Shown: in pieces, positions 1 through 4,853 of the stretch
Layout of the letters: every line of letters starts with the position of its first letter
How positions within the stretch are numbered: the first letter of the stretch is position 1
Assembly (NCBI GenBank): GCA_946615455.1
Contig: CAMOHN010000023.1
Location: forward strand, 1-10,279
From: an uncultured Bacteroidales bacterium
Lineage (GTDB): Bacteria; Bacteroidota; Bacteroidia; Bacteroidales; Paludibacteraceae
Reading direction: 5' to 3'
Length of the DNA: 10,279 nt
The notes under the pieces: generated by a model
Told to the model about the DNA's origin: nothing
Databases searched by the model: none
Seen by the model: the letters and a program-made list of their open reading frames with translations, nothing else
Position numbers and translations under genes: made by a program

Positions 1-42
1 GACATAAAGCCGAGCAGTACTAATTGCCCGAAATCTTTTTCT
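1..42 (+). rRNA. rrl: 23S ribosomal RNA, 3' end (partial)
   Basis: The first bases carry the conserved 3' terminus of 23S rRNA: GCCGAGCAGTACTAATTGCCCG corresponds to the GCTAACCGGTACTAATGAACCG region of the E. coli molecule. The rest of the gene lies left of the window. The exact 3' end is uncertain by several bases. The pyrimidine-rich run at about 31-42 probably pairs with the start of 23S to close the terminal helix. Confidence 0.88.
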
Positions 43-123
43 AAAAAAGGTTTTTGTAATCGACTTCTAATTCAATACGTCAATACTTTAGGTGAGAGTA
101 GTGAGTTTTGTCTGGAGTTTGAT

Positions 124-186
124 AACTTACAACTTGTAACTGTCGAACTTCGCTAAACGCTAAACTCTAAACTCTCAACTTTAAAG
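124..186. repeat. Degenerate 7-bp tandem repeats in the 23S-5S spacer
   Basis: About nine consecutive heptamers can be read in one register: aacttac, aacttgt, aactgtc, gaacttc, gctaaac, gctaaac, tctaaac, tctcaac, tttaaag. The best-conserved units (152-179) share the core CTAAACT. No tRNA is present in this spacer. Similar short AACT/AAACTCT-type repeats are, from memory, common between genes in Bacteroidales. Their role is unknown. Confidence 0.7.
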
Positions 187-194
187 AAATAATT

Positions 195-303
195 AAGGTG
201 GTTATAGCGCTGAGGTCCCACCCCTTCCCATTCCGAACAGGGTCGTTAAGCTCAGCAACGCCGATGGTACTGCGTTTGTGGGAGAGTAGGTAGCCGCCAC
301 TTT
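195..303 (+). rRNA. rrf: 5S ribosomal RNA
   Basis: The segment contains the invariant 5S core CCCATTCCGAACAGGG (227-242) and the conserved GCCGATGGTACTGCG and GGGAGAGTAGG blocks. The 5' GGTGG (197-201) pairs with CCGCC (294-298) to close helix I, which fixes both ends within a few bases. The length of about 105-109 nt is normal. It follows 23S by about 150 bp without an intervening tRNA and is closed by a terminator, so it is the last gene of the rRNA operon. Confidence 0.96.
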
Positions 304-304
304 C

Positions 305-343
305 AGAAGCCTTCATCAATTCGATGAGGGCTTCTTTGTTTTT
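305..343 (+). terminator. Intrinsic terminator of the rRNA operon
   Basis: A 13-bp stem (305-317 with 323-335, arms AGAAGCCTTCATC and GATGAGGGCTTCT, one G-T pair) has a 5-nt loop. The T-rich run TTGTTTTT follows at 336-343. It begins immediately after the 5S 3' end, as expected for the rRNA operon terminator. Confidence 0.88.
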
Positions 344-347
344 GCCC

Positions 348-415
348 ACTCTGTATACTCAATACTCTATACTCTGTAAACCGAACTCTATATTAGTACT
401 CCATACTCTATATAG
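348..415. repeat. Degenerate heptameric ACTC repeats downstream of the rRNA operon
   Basis: The motif TATACTC and variants recur with a 7-bp step: ACTC at 357, 364 and 371, AAAC at 378, ACTC at 385, then ACTC at 398 and 405. The composition is AT-rich with no coding potential. It resembles the 7-bp repeat on the other side of the 5S gene (124-186) and may belong to the same class. Confidence 0.6.
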
Positions 416-432
416 ATTTTAGCTCGATATTC

Positions 433-463
433 TTGTGTACTTCCAACATCATTTGTACTTTTG
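433..463 (+). promoter_or_regulatory. Bacteroides-type promoter for the 469-764 RNA
   Basis: TTG at 433-435 is followed after 20 bp by TACTTTTG at 456-463. This fits the Bacteroidales primary-sigma consensus of a -33 TTG/TTTG and a -7 TAnnTTTG. Transcription would start near 468-471. No plausible reading frame follows, and a terminated structured RNA does, so the promoter probably drives a non-coding RNA. Confidence 0.65.
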
Positions 464-468
464 CCCCG

Positions 469-764
469 TAATGTTTCATGCTGGGGGACGAGGGTGGGTG
501 TGTCCTGCACTTTGTATTCTCCATTTGAGATGTTGCAAATCATAATTGGCGTTTGTTGACGCTTGTTTTGGCTTTACGAAATCCGGAAAATTTCACACAC
601 CCATTACAAGAACGTACAAGAAACGTCCTCGGTATGTATTTCATTGCACGTCCTCGTGCTTTGGGCATATCGGCGTGGACGTTATTGTTTATTCTTGTGT
701 GTAAGGTCTTTCCGGAACCTCGTAAAGGAGAATAAGCGTGAATAACATTCACGCTTTCTTTTTT
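469..764 (+). ncRNA. Structured non-coding RNA with a 6S-like rod, candidate 6S RNA
   Basis: The RNA is bounded by a good promoter and a strong terminator and contains no convincing ORF. Its core (572-727) folds by eye into one long interrupted hairpin. The helices are 572-579/720-727, 582-589/709-716, 595-600/697-702, 608-612/692-696, 622-628/677-683 and 630-636/666-672 (one G-T), capped by 646-650/655-659 with loop TCCT. Between 612 and 622 on one side and 683 and 692 on the other lies a roughly symmetric bubble of 9 by 8 nt. A rod with a central bubble is the hallmark of 6S RNA, which binds RNA polymerase holoenzyme by mimicking an open promoter. The first 100 nt are outside the rod and may be a processed leader. 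RNase P, tmRNA and SRP RNA signature sequences are absent. The 6S assignment is inference. The 5' end rests only on the promoter call. Confidence 0.5.
734..764 (+). terminator. Intrinsic terminator of the structured RNA
   Basis: AAGCGTGAAT (734-743) and ATTCACGCTT (747-756) form a perfect 10-bp stem with a 3-nt loop, followed by TTCTTTTTT. It sits just after the rod of the upstream RNA and 29 bp before the HTH gene. Confidence 0.88.
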
Positions 765-780
765 GGCGTAAGTCTCTTTT

Positions 781-793
781 TTTGATTATCAAA
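781..793. promoter_or_regulatory. Palindrome at the start of the HTH gene, possible operator
   Basis: TTTGAT-T-ATCAAA is a perfect inverted repeat with 6-bp arms around one central base. It abuts the start codon of the HTH gene, whose A is the last base of the right arm. The position suits autoregulation by the encoded protein, but a 13-bp AT-rich palindrome can occur by chance. Confidence 0.3.
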
Positions 794-1014
794 TGGCAAT
801 CCACATTGGGCAAACAATCTATCAAGTATTCAGAGAACAGGGACGAAGTGTCTCTTGGTTCGCAGCGCAAATCTGCTGTGAACGTACCAACGTGTATAGC
901 ATCTTCCGTCGTCGCAGCATTGATACAGACCTCTTGTTGCGTATTTCACGCATACTTTCTTACGATTTCTTTGCCATCTATCGAGATCACTTACATAACA
1001 AGCCGGATCAATAG
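793..1014 (+). CDS. Small XRE-like helix-turn-helix DNA-binding protein
   Basis: This 73-residue protein is essentially one helix-turn-helix unit. Residues 19-28 (SVSWFAAQIC) form the first helix, a short turn follows, and RTNVYSIFRR (31-40) is the recognition helix. IDTDLLLRISRIL (43-55) continues the fold. Small proteins of this kind, beginning MAIHIG and with WFA and TNVY motifs, are, from memory, widespread in Bacteroidales and annotated as XRE-family regulators. The role is presumably transcriptional; no target can be read from sequence. The ATG at 793 is preferred because the protein starts directly with the conserved MAIHIG. No clear TAnnTTTG promoter lies in the 28 bp between the upstream terminator and the start, so expression may use a promoter overlapping that terminator or read-through. 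The gene carries no transfer signature. Confidence 0.85.
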   Translation: MAIHIGQTIYQVFREQGRSVSWFAAQICCERTNVYSIFRRRSIDTDLLLRISRILSYDFFAIYRDHLHNKPDQ

Positions 1015-1171
1015 CTCTCTGTTATCTTTTTTCAACAGTCTGTCGAAATCTTCTCACGGATTGTCTGCATGAAAACTAACCGTTTTGATGGAATTTTGCA
1101 GGCGATTTCATAGCAACAGATTGTGCGTGATGTCGAAACTTTTTTTCATTAACTTAAACACTAAAAACAAC

Positions 1172-1510
1172 ATGAAAAAACATTTGATGCTTTTTGCAGT
1201 AGCATTGGCTCTTACACTGGGTATGAGCAGCTGCAGCATGATCGGTGGTATCGCTAGTCCGGGTAATGAATTGGTCGGAGCCATCTACACCGGCTACACT
1301 CGTCCCTTTGACATTACCTCTAACAAGGTGGGTACAAAGGTTGGTATGTCAAAGAACGTTGGCGTTTTAGGTATTGCCGCAGTTGGTAATGGCGGTGTCA
1401 ACGATGCAGCCAAGCTGGCAGGCATCACAGCCATCAGTCACGTAGATGTAAAAACCATGAGTGTACTGGGCTTGTTTGTTATTAAAACTTATTATGTTTA
1501 TGGTGAATAA
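1172..1510 (+). CDS. TRL-type lipoprotein (function unknown)
   Basis: The protein has 112 residues. Residues 1-20 are a lipoprotein signal peptide (MKK, then a hydrophobic stretch, then MSSC) with the lipidated cysteine at 21, so the mature protein is membrane-anchored. The mature part shows the pattern I associate with the TRL-like family: LVGAIYTG, ITSNKVGTKVG, VGVLGIAAVGNGGVNDAAKLAGI, ISHVDVKTMSVLGLF and a terminal YYVYGE. The original TRL protein was named for a tRNA-associated locus; the biochemical function is unknown. Here the gene lies about 900 bp from an rRNA operon. The start at 1172 is chosen over the in-frame ATG at 1085 because it begins the signal peptide and follows an A-rich leader (CTAAAAACAAC) typical of Bacteroidales. 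I could not find a confident promoter in 1015-1171. A strong terminator follows. Confidence 0.85.
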   Translation: MKKHLMLFAVALALTLGMSSCSMIGGIASPGNELVGAIYTGYTRPFDITSNKVGTKVGMSKNVGVLGIAAVGNGGVNDAAKLAGITAISHVDVKTMSVLGLFVIKTYYVYGE

Positions 1511-1521
1511 GTACCCCACTC

Positions 1522-1559
1522 AATGCGGGACATCCACGGATGTCCCGCATTATTTTTTT
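1522..1559 (+). terminator. Intrinsic terminator after the TRL-type lipoprotein gene
   Basis: AATGCGGGACAT (1522-1533) and ATGTCCCGCATT (1540-1551) form a perfect 12-bp stem with a 6-nt loop, followed by a run of seven T. It begins 12 bp after the lipoprotein stop codon. Its T-tract ends where the next reading frame can start (ATG at 1560 or 1566), leaving no room for a separate promoter behind it. Confidence 0.9.
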
Positions 1560-1565
1560 ATGTAT

Positions 1566-2087
1566 ATGAAACGACTCTTATTGCTTCTCGTATCTTTTGC
1601 GACCATCCTTGCTCCGGCACGAGCTAAAGACGAACGCTATATAATGAAGACTTTTGAGAACGGACAGGTCTATTTTATTTTGCCTTACGACATACCTGCG
1701 CTGACAGCCAAGACCAAACCGCTTTCGGTGGACATCACCTACCTGACCAATTCGGACTCCGTAACCATGAATATGAGCGTGTGGACTGCCGAAGAGTTGT
1801 CCACCGACTCCATCGTTTTTGTCACGGATGTACCGTTCCGTGTAAGCGATTTTCAAACCCTTTTTATTGAGCAGAATGGCAAACTATGGATGCACCGCTA
1901 TAGTGTCCGCTATCCGCTGCGCAACCTAAAACGGATATATACAGCGTCCTCGCCATTTGTGATCAACATCTACGCCGGTGAACAAATAGTGCAATATGGT
2001 TTTGCCAACAAGGCATGGGTAAAGCAACAAGAGTGGATGAACAATGTCTTGCACATTATCGACACAAACCGAAGACACTTTAAGTAA
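1566..2087 (+). CDS. Exported protein of unknown function, first gene of the envelope cassette
   Basis: I do not recognise this family. The 173-residue protein starts with a Sec signal peptide (MKRLLLLLVSFATILA) with likely cleavage after ARA at residue 20. The mature part of about 150 residues alternates beta-like segments and has no membrane helix, suggesting a periplasmic or surface protein. Residues 93-104 (VSDFQTLFIEQN) and 136-148 (YAG to QYGFAN) resemble segments of the exported protein two genes downstream, so the two may be distant paralogues. The start at 1566 gives the cleanest signal peptide; ATG at 1560 (adding MY) is also possible, whereas an ATG at 1461 would run through the terminator and the lipoprotein gene. 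Nine bases separate it from the next gene. Its start lies right behind a terminator, so read-through or a promoter inside the lipoprotein gene must supply transcription. Confidence 0.83.
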   Translation: MKRLLLLLVSFATILAPARAKDERYIMKTFENGQVYFILPYDIPALTAKTKPLSVDITYLTNSDSVTMNMSVWTAEELSTDSIVFVTDVPFRVSDFQTLFIEQNGKLWMHRYSVRYPLRNLKRIYTASSPFVINIYAGEQIVQYGFANKAWVKQQEWMNNVLHIIDTNRRHFK

Positions 2088-2096
2088 ACCGTAGGA

Positions 2097-2657
2097 ATGA
2101 CTCATACTTGGACGACAATCATCTTGTGGGCTGACTTGTTCGTTTTCACCATCTATGTTATCGGTGCTGTTCGACGTTTTGGTATCCCCATCAATCTGTC
2201 TATTACATACTATCGTTATGAACGCATACACCGAAACTGGGGTATGTTGTTTCCGGCTCTGATGTTTTTTATCTGTCTGACGACCATACCAATATGGTTT
2301 GTCACCTCATGGCATGTGTCCTTGTTAGGCAGATATTTGTCCTGCTTGCCGGTTTTGACCGAAGTCGGTTTGCTTGCTGTCGCTTTTTCTGCCCGTTATA
2401 AGCGTTGGCCTAAGCTCATCTACTTTCACTATACTTGCGCTATTATTGCAGCAGTCTGTGCCGTTGTATGGCTCTGTGTCGTGGCGTGGCAGTGGCCCTT
2501 CTTTTGGCTCAGGATAGGCTTGCTGATTGCTTTCCTGACGGCAGGGATACTCACCCGTACTCTCAAGAAATGCACTTTGTTCTGGCTTGAACTGACTGCT
2601 TTCTATGCAATCTTTCTGACTCTTCTTTTCATCTATTTGGGCTTTTTTACATTATGA
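2097..2657 (+). CDS. Six-helix integral membrane protein, function unknown
   Basis: The 186-residue protein has six predicted membrane segments by inspection, at about residues 6-24, 49-69, 76-98, 108-130, 134-152 and 160-183. Conspicuous polar or aromatic residues lie around them: YYRYERIH (38-45) in the first cytoplasm- or periplasm-facing loop, His111 at the head of helix 4 and Glu165 in helix 6. Tryptophan is unusually frequent. No known transporter or enzyme motif is visible. The preceding GTAGGA gives a Shine-Dalgarno-like sequence directly at the ATG, and the stop codon overlaps the next start as ATGA. It sits between two similar exported proteins, so it could be their membrane partner; that is inference from layout only. 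Confidence 0.83.
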   Translation: MTHTWTTIILWADLFVFTIYVIGAVRRFGIPINLSITYYRYERIHRNWGMLFPALMFFICLTTIPIWFVTSWHVSLLGRYLSCLPVLTEVGLLAVAFSARYKRWPKLIYFHYTCAIIAAVCAVVWLCVVAWQWPFFWLRIGLLIAFLTAGILTRTLKKCTLFWLELTAFYAIFLTLLFIYLGFFTL

Positions 2658-3316
2658 AAGTGCTTTGTTTCCTTTGTTTTATCACCACTGTCTATCTCAA
2701 CAAGACCTATTCGACCATTTGCGCGGTCGATGTGAATGCTCCGGCAGAAGTGTCTGACCGCATTTTTGCGCGTTTTGTATCCGATTTTCAACAGAGTCCG
2801 GACGCATTGTTCGACTGGGCTTTGTATGGAACAGGCGCGCAAGACGATGACGAGAAGAACGCGTTTCTATTGGAATATAAGGAAACAGTCTATCTGCCCG
2901 AAGAGAACTACGGTCGAATCACAGTGGATGTGGTCATTCCCGGGCTGACTCGGTTTAAGAACATCGTCTTCGAAGGGAATGTGATTGACGAACGATTGCC
3001 GGTGGTCTATAACGACCATTTGTGCACCGATTCGCTGAACATGAACAATATACCCAACTTTACCCGCCATTTTGAAATCGATGTTCATTACTCCGGCAAA
3101 CTCTTAGAGCACGGCTTTGGCAATATCTATATCATCCCCAAAGACTCCGTACATTCCGTCTTCCTTATGGACATCAACCTGAAATATGGCTGGTTCTTCA
3201 ATCTCTTTATTACCAAGAAAGTTTATAAGAATTCCGTCGAATGGAGGGTCAATCGATATATGAACAACCTCAAACGAGTAGCCGAGGAACTCTATGAAAA
3301 CGAAAAAACTTTGTAG
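2654..3316 (+). CDS. Exported protein of unknown function, possible paralogue of the first cassette gene
   Basis: The 220-residue protein begins with a hydrophobic stretch (VLCFLCFITTVYL) and probable cleavage near ICA at residue 24, so it is likely exported. The start overlaps the preceding stop by four bases (ATGA), indicating translational coupling. Residues 98-109 (LTRFKNIVFEGN) and 146-157 (YSGKLLEHGFGN) align by eye with VSDFQTLFIEQN and YAG...QYGFAN of the protein encoded at 1566-2087. Residues 168-190 are rich in hydrophobic and aromatic residues (SVFLMDINLKYGWFFNLFI) but are not a clean membrane helix. The C-terminal 30 residues form a charged helix (EWRVNRYMNNLKRVAEELYE). I do not recognise a named family. 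The last 23 bases overlap the hydrolase gene in another frame. Confidence 0.83.
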   Translation: MKVLCFLCFITTVYLNKTYSTICAVDVNAPAEVSDRIFARFVSDFQQSPDALFDWALYGTGAQDDDEKNAFLLEYKETVYLPEENYGRITVDVVIPGLTRFKNIVFEGNVIDERLPVVYNDHLCTDSLNMNNIPNFTRHFEIDVHYSGKLLEHGFGNIYIIPKDSVHSVFLMDINLKYGWFFNLFITKKVYKNSVEWRVNRYMNNLKRVAEELYENEKTL

Positions 3317-4595
3317 TGCACTGATTGCCGCTATATGGGCTTGGAGTCTGTCGAACGCGACATCCTATGTTGATCTCACGCTATATCGCAACCAACATTG
3401 TACCAAAACCGGTTCAGGAGTCATATCTTCGTGGATGGAAGACGGCTGGAATGCCATCTCGTCCAGTGTCAATGAGTCGCTTTATGCAGACAATATCAAT
3501 TCAGACAATTTTTGGAATACCCTACACAATTCGTTGGAAGACGGTACCTTCTATCACCGGGTGGCTGGCATGCATTTTTCTGAATGGGAAACGGGAAGCG
3601 AATTGTTCCTCAAAGCCGTCTATTCTTCCATCAACGAGGTCGCTGTGACCTATCCTTCCACCTTGCCCAACGGAGATCCTGTTGTGCTTTCGGGAAAGAT
3701 TTATCTGCCTAAAAACAAAAAAGTCAAGAACATTATCATAGCTAATCATTATACCATTTGTTCCAACCGAGAGGCACCCAGTCATGCCAGCAGCATTGAG
3801 GGCATTTTTGCTATCAAGGACTACATCGTGCTAATGCCTGACTATATCGGGTATGGCATATCAGACTCCATTCCTCACCCCTATTTGCATTTGCAGAGCA
3901 CCGTCCGGTCGGCTATCGACATGCTCAAAGCTGCCATTCCCTATTTGCGAGCCAATTGTTATGCCTATAATCCGGCACTCATCCTTGTAGGCTACTCCCA
4001 GGGAGGAGCCGCCACATTGGCACTGCAGAAAGAGCTGGAAGAGCACTATCCCGACCAATATGCCATCCAGAAGGTCTTTGCCGGAGCCGGACCCTATGAC
4101 TTGGCGGCGACATTCGATTACTATGTCGAGCATACCACAACGGACATCCCCTGCTCGTTGCCTATGTTGATTGCAGGCATGAACTACGGCGAAGACTTGC
4201 AACTTAACTTGAACGACTTCTTCCAACCGATCTTGCAGAAAGCATACCCTCAGTTGATTGCGTCAAAAAATAAAACGATGAATGAGGTCAATACCGAGTT
4301 GGGAAACGAAATAAAACTGTTACTCAAACCCTGCATCTTTCACAAGCAAACCTACCCGACAGCCGTGCTGTATGATGCCGTACTAAAGAACAGCATCGTC
4401 CACTGGACACCACAAGCCAACTTGTACATGTTTCACAGCACCGAAGACAACATGGTGCCTTTCTTGAACAGCGAACATGCTAAGCAAGTGTTTGACAAAC
4501 AACACATAGAGAGCATCGTCTATGACTTCGCTCCCTATGGCAATCACATGAATGCTGCTGTCACTTTCTTCGAGAAAGTGTATAAGGCTTTGTGA
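3294..4595 (+). CDS. Exported alpha/beta hydrolase (lipase/esterase-like)
   Basis: The 433-residue protein has a signal peptide (MKTKKLCSALIAAIWAWSLS, likely cut near residue 22) and an alpha/beta-hydrolase fold. The nucleophile elbow GYSQGG places Ser235. The acid is probably Asp385 in FHSTEDNMVP and the base His418 in YGNHMNAA, in the order and spacing of the family. The strand before NHYT (151-154) and the DYIGYG segment (183-188) match the oxyanion and strand-4 regions of secretory-lipase-like and other serine esterases. The roughly 120-residue N-terminal region and a helical insert around 290-355 (cap-like) are less conserved. The reaction is likely ester hydrolysis in the periplasm or at the surface; the substrate cannot be inferred. 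It is the last gene of the cassette, overlaps its predecessor by 23 bp, and ends 7 bp from the convergent PspC gene. Confidence 0.9.
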   Translation: MKTKKLCSALIAAIWAWSLSNATSYVDLTLYRNQHCTKTGSGVISSWMEDGWNAISSSVNESLYADNINSDNFWNTLHNSLEDGTFYHRVAGMHFSEWETGSELFLKAVYSSINEVAVTYPSTLPNGDPVVLSGKIYLPKNKKVKNIIIANHYTICSNREAPSHASSIEGIFAIKDYIVLMPDYIGYGISDSIPHPYLHLQSTVRSAIDMLKAAIPYLRANCYAYNPALILVGYSQGGAATLALQKELEEHYPDQYAIQKVFAGAGPYDLAATFDYYVEHTTTDIPCSLPMLIAGMNYGEDLQLNLNDFFQPILQKAYPQLIASKNKTMNEVNTELGNEIKLLLKPCIFHKQTYPTAVLYDAVLKNSIVHWTPQANLYMFHSTEDNMVPFLNSEHAKQVFDKQHIESIVYDFAPYGNHMNAAVTFFEKVYKAL

Positions 4596-4602
4596 CAATT
4601 GC

Positions 4603-4833
4603 CTATTTTATTTCCTCATATTCTTGAAAATCGACCGGACCGCTCGGCTTATTAGGTATGAGCAGTATCAGCAAGATATACAAAATCACACCGGGAAAGG
4701 CGGCGCTGAATAATGTCAATGCCGCAAACAATACCCTGACCACCGTCGGATCAATATTCATGTACTCGCCAATACCGGCACAAACACCCGCAAGCATGCG
4801 GTTTTCACTACGCAGTAATTTCTTTGGTTCCAT
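4603..4833 (-). CDS. PspC-domain membrane protein
   Basis: The 76-residue protein is a single PspC domain. KKLLRSENRMLAGVCAGIGEYMNIDPTVVR (residues 4-33) matches the family pattern around GVCAGIAEY and DPT-VR. A hydrophobic segment (34-60, ending in LLIP) is the membrane anchor, and a short acidic tail follows. PspC proteins sit in the inner membrane; in proteobacteria they act in the phage-shock envelope-stress response, but most Bacteroidota members stand alone and have no assigned role. The AAGAGGAAA just upstream of the ATG is a good ribosome-binding site. It lies 20 bp behind the acyl-CoA synthetase gene on the same strand, so the two probably share a transcript. No pspA or pspB homologue is in the window. 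Confidence 0.92.
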   Translation of the reverse strand: MEPKKLLRSENRMLAGVCAGIGEYMNIDPTVVRVLFAALTLFSAAFPGVILYILLILLIPNKPSGPVDFQEYEEIK

Positions 4834-4853
4834 AGTTGTTTCCTCTTATTTAG

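Noticed and set aside
350..460. tRNA gene after the rRNA operon
   Set aside because: No cloverleaf, TTCGA T-loop or CCA end is visible in this AT-rich repeat region.
540..752. Short open frames of 60-70 codons on both strands within the structured RNA
   Set aside because: They overlap each other in several frames, have no ribosome-binding sites, and cross the RNA helices and the terminator. Non-coding RNA explains the interval better.
1085..1171. Extended N-terminus for the TRL-type lipoprotein
   Set aside because: Starting at 1085 would bury the lipoprotein signal peptide internally. The ATG at 1172 gives a textbook signal and follows an A-rich leader.
1015..1171. Promoter for the TRL-type lipoprotein in the 157-bp gap
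   Set aside because: The nearest -7-like octamer, GAATTTTG at 1091-1098, has one mismatch and no TTG at the right distance. Too weak to annotate.
4562..4580. Perfect 8-bp hairpin (CACTTTCT / AGAAAGTG, loop TCG) near the end of the hydrolase gene, as a bidirectional terminator
   Set aside because: Neither strand has a T-run after the stem, and it lies inside coding sequence. It might aid Rho-dependent termination or RNA stability, but this cannot be shown here.
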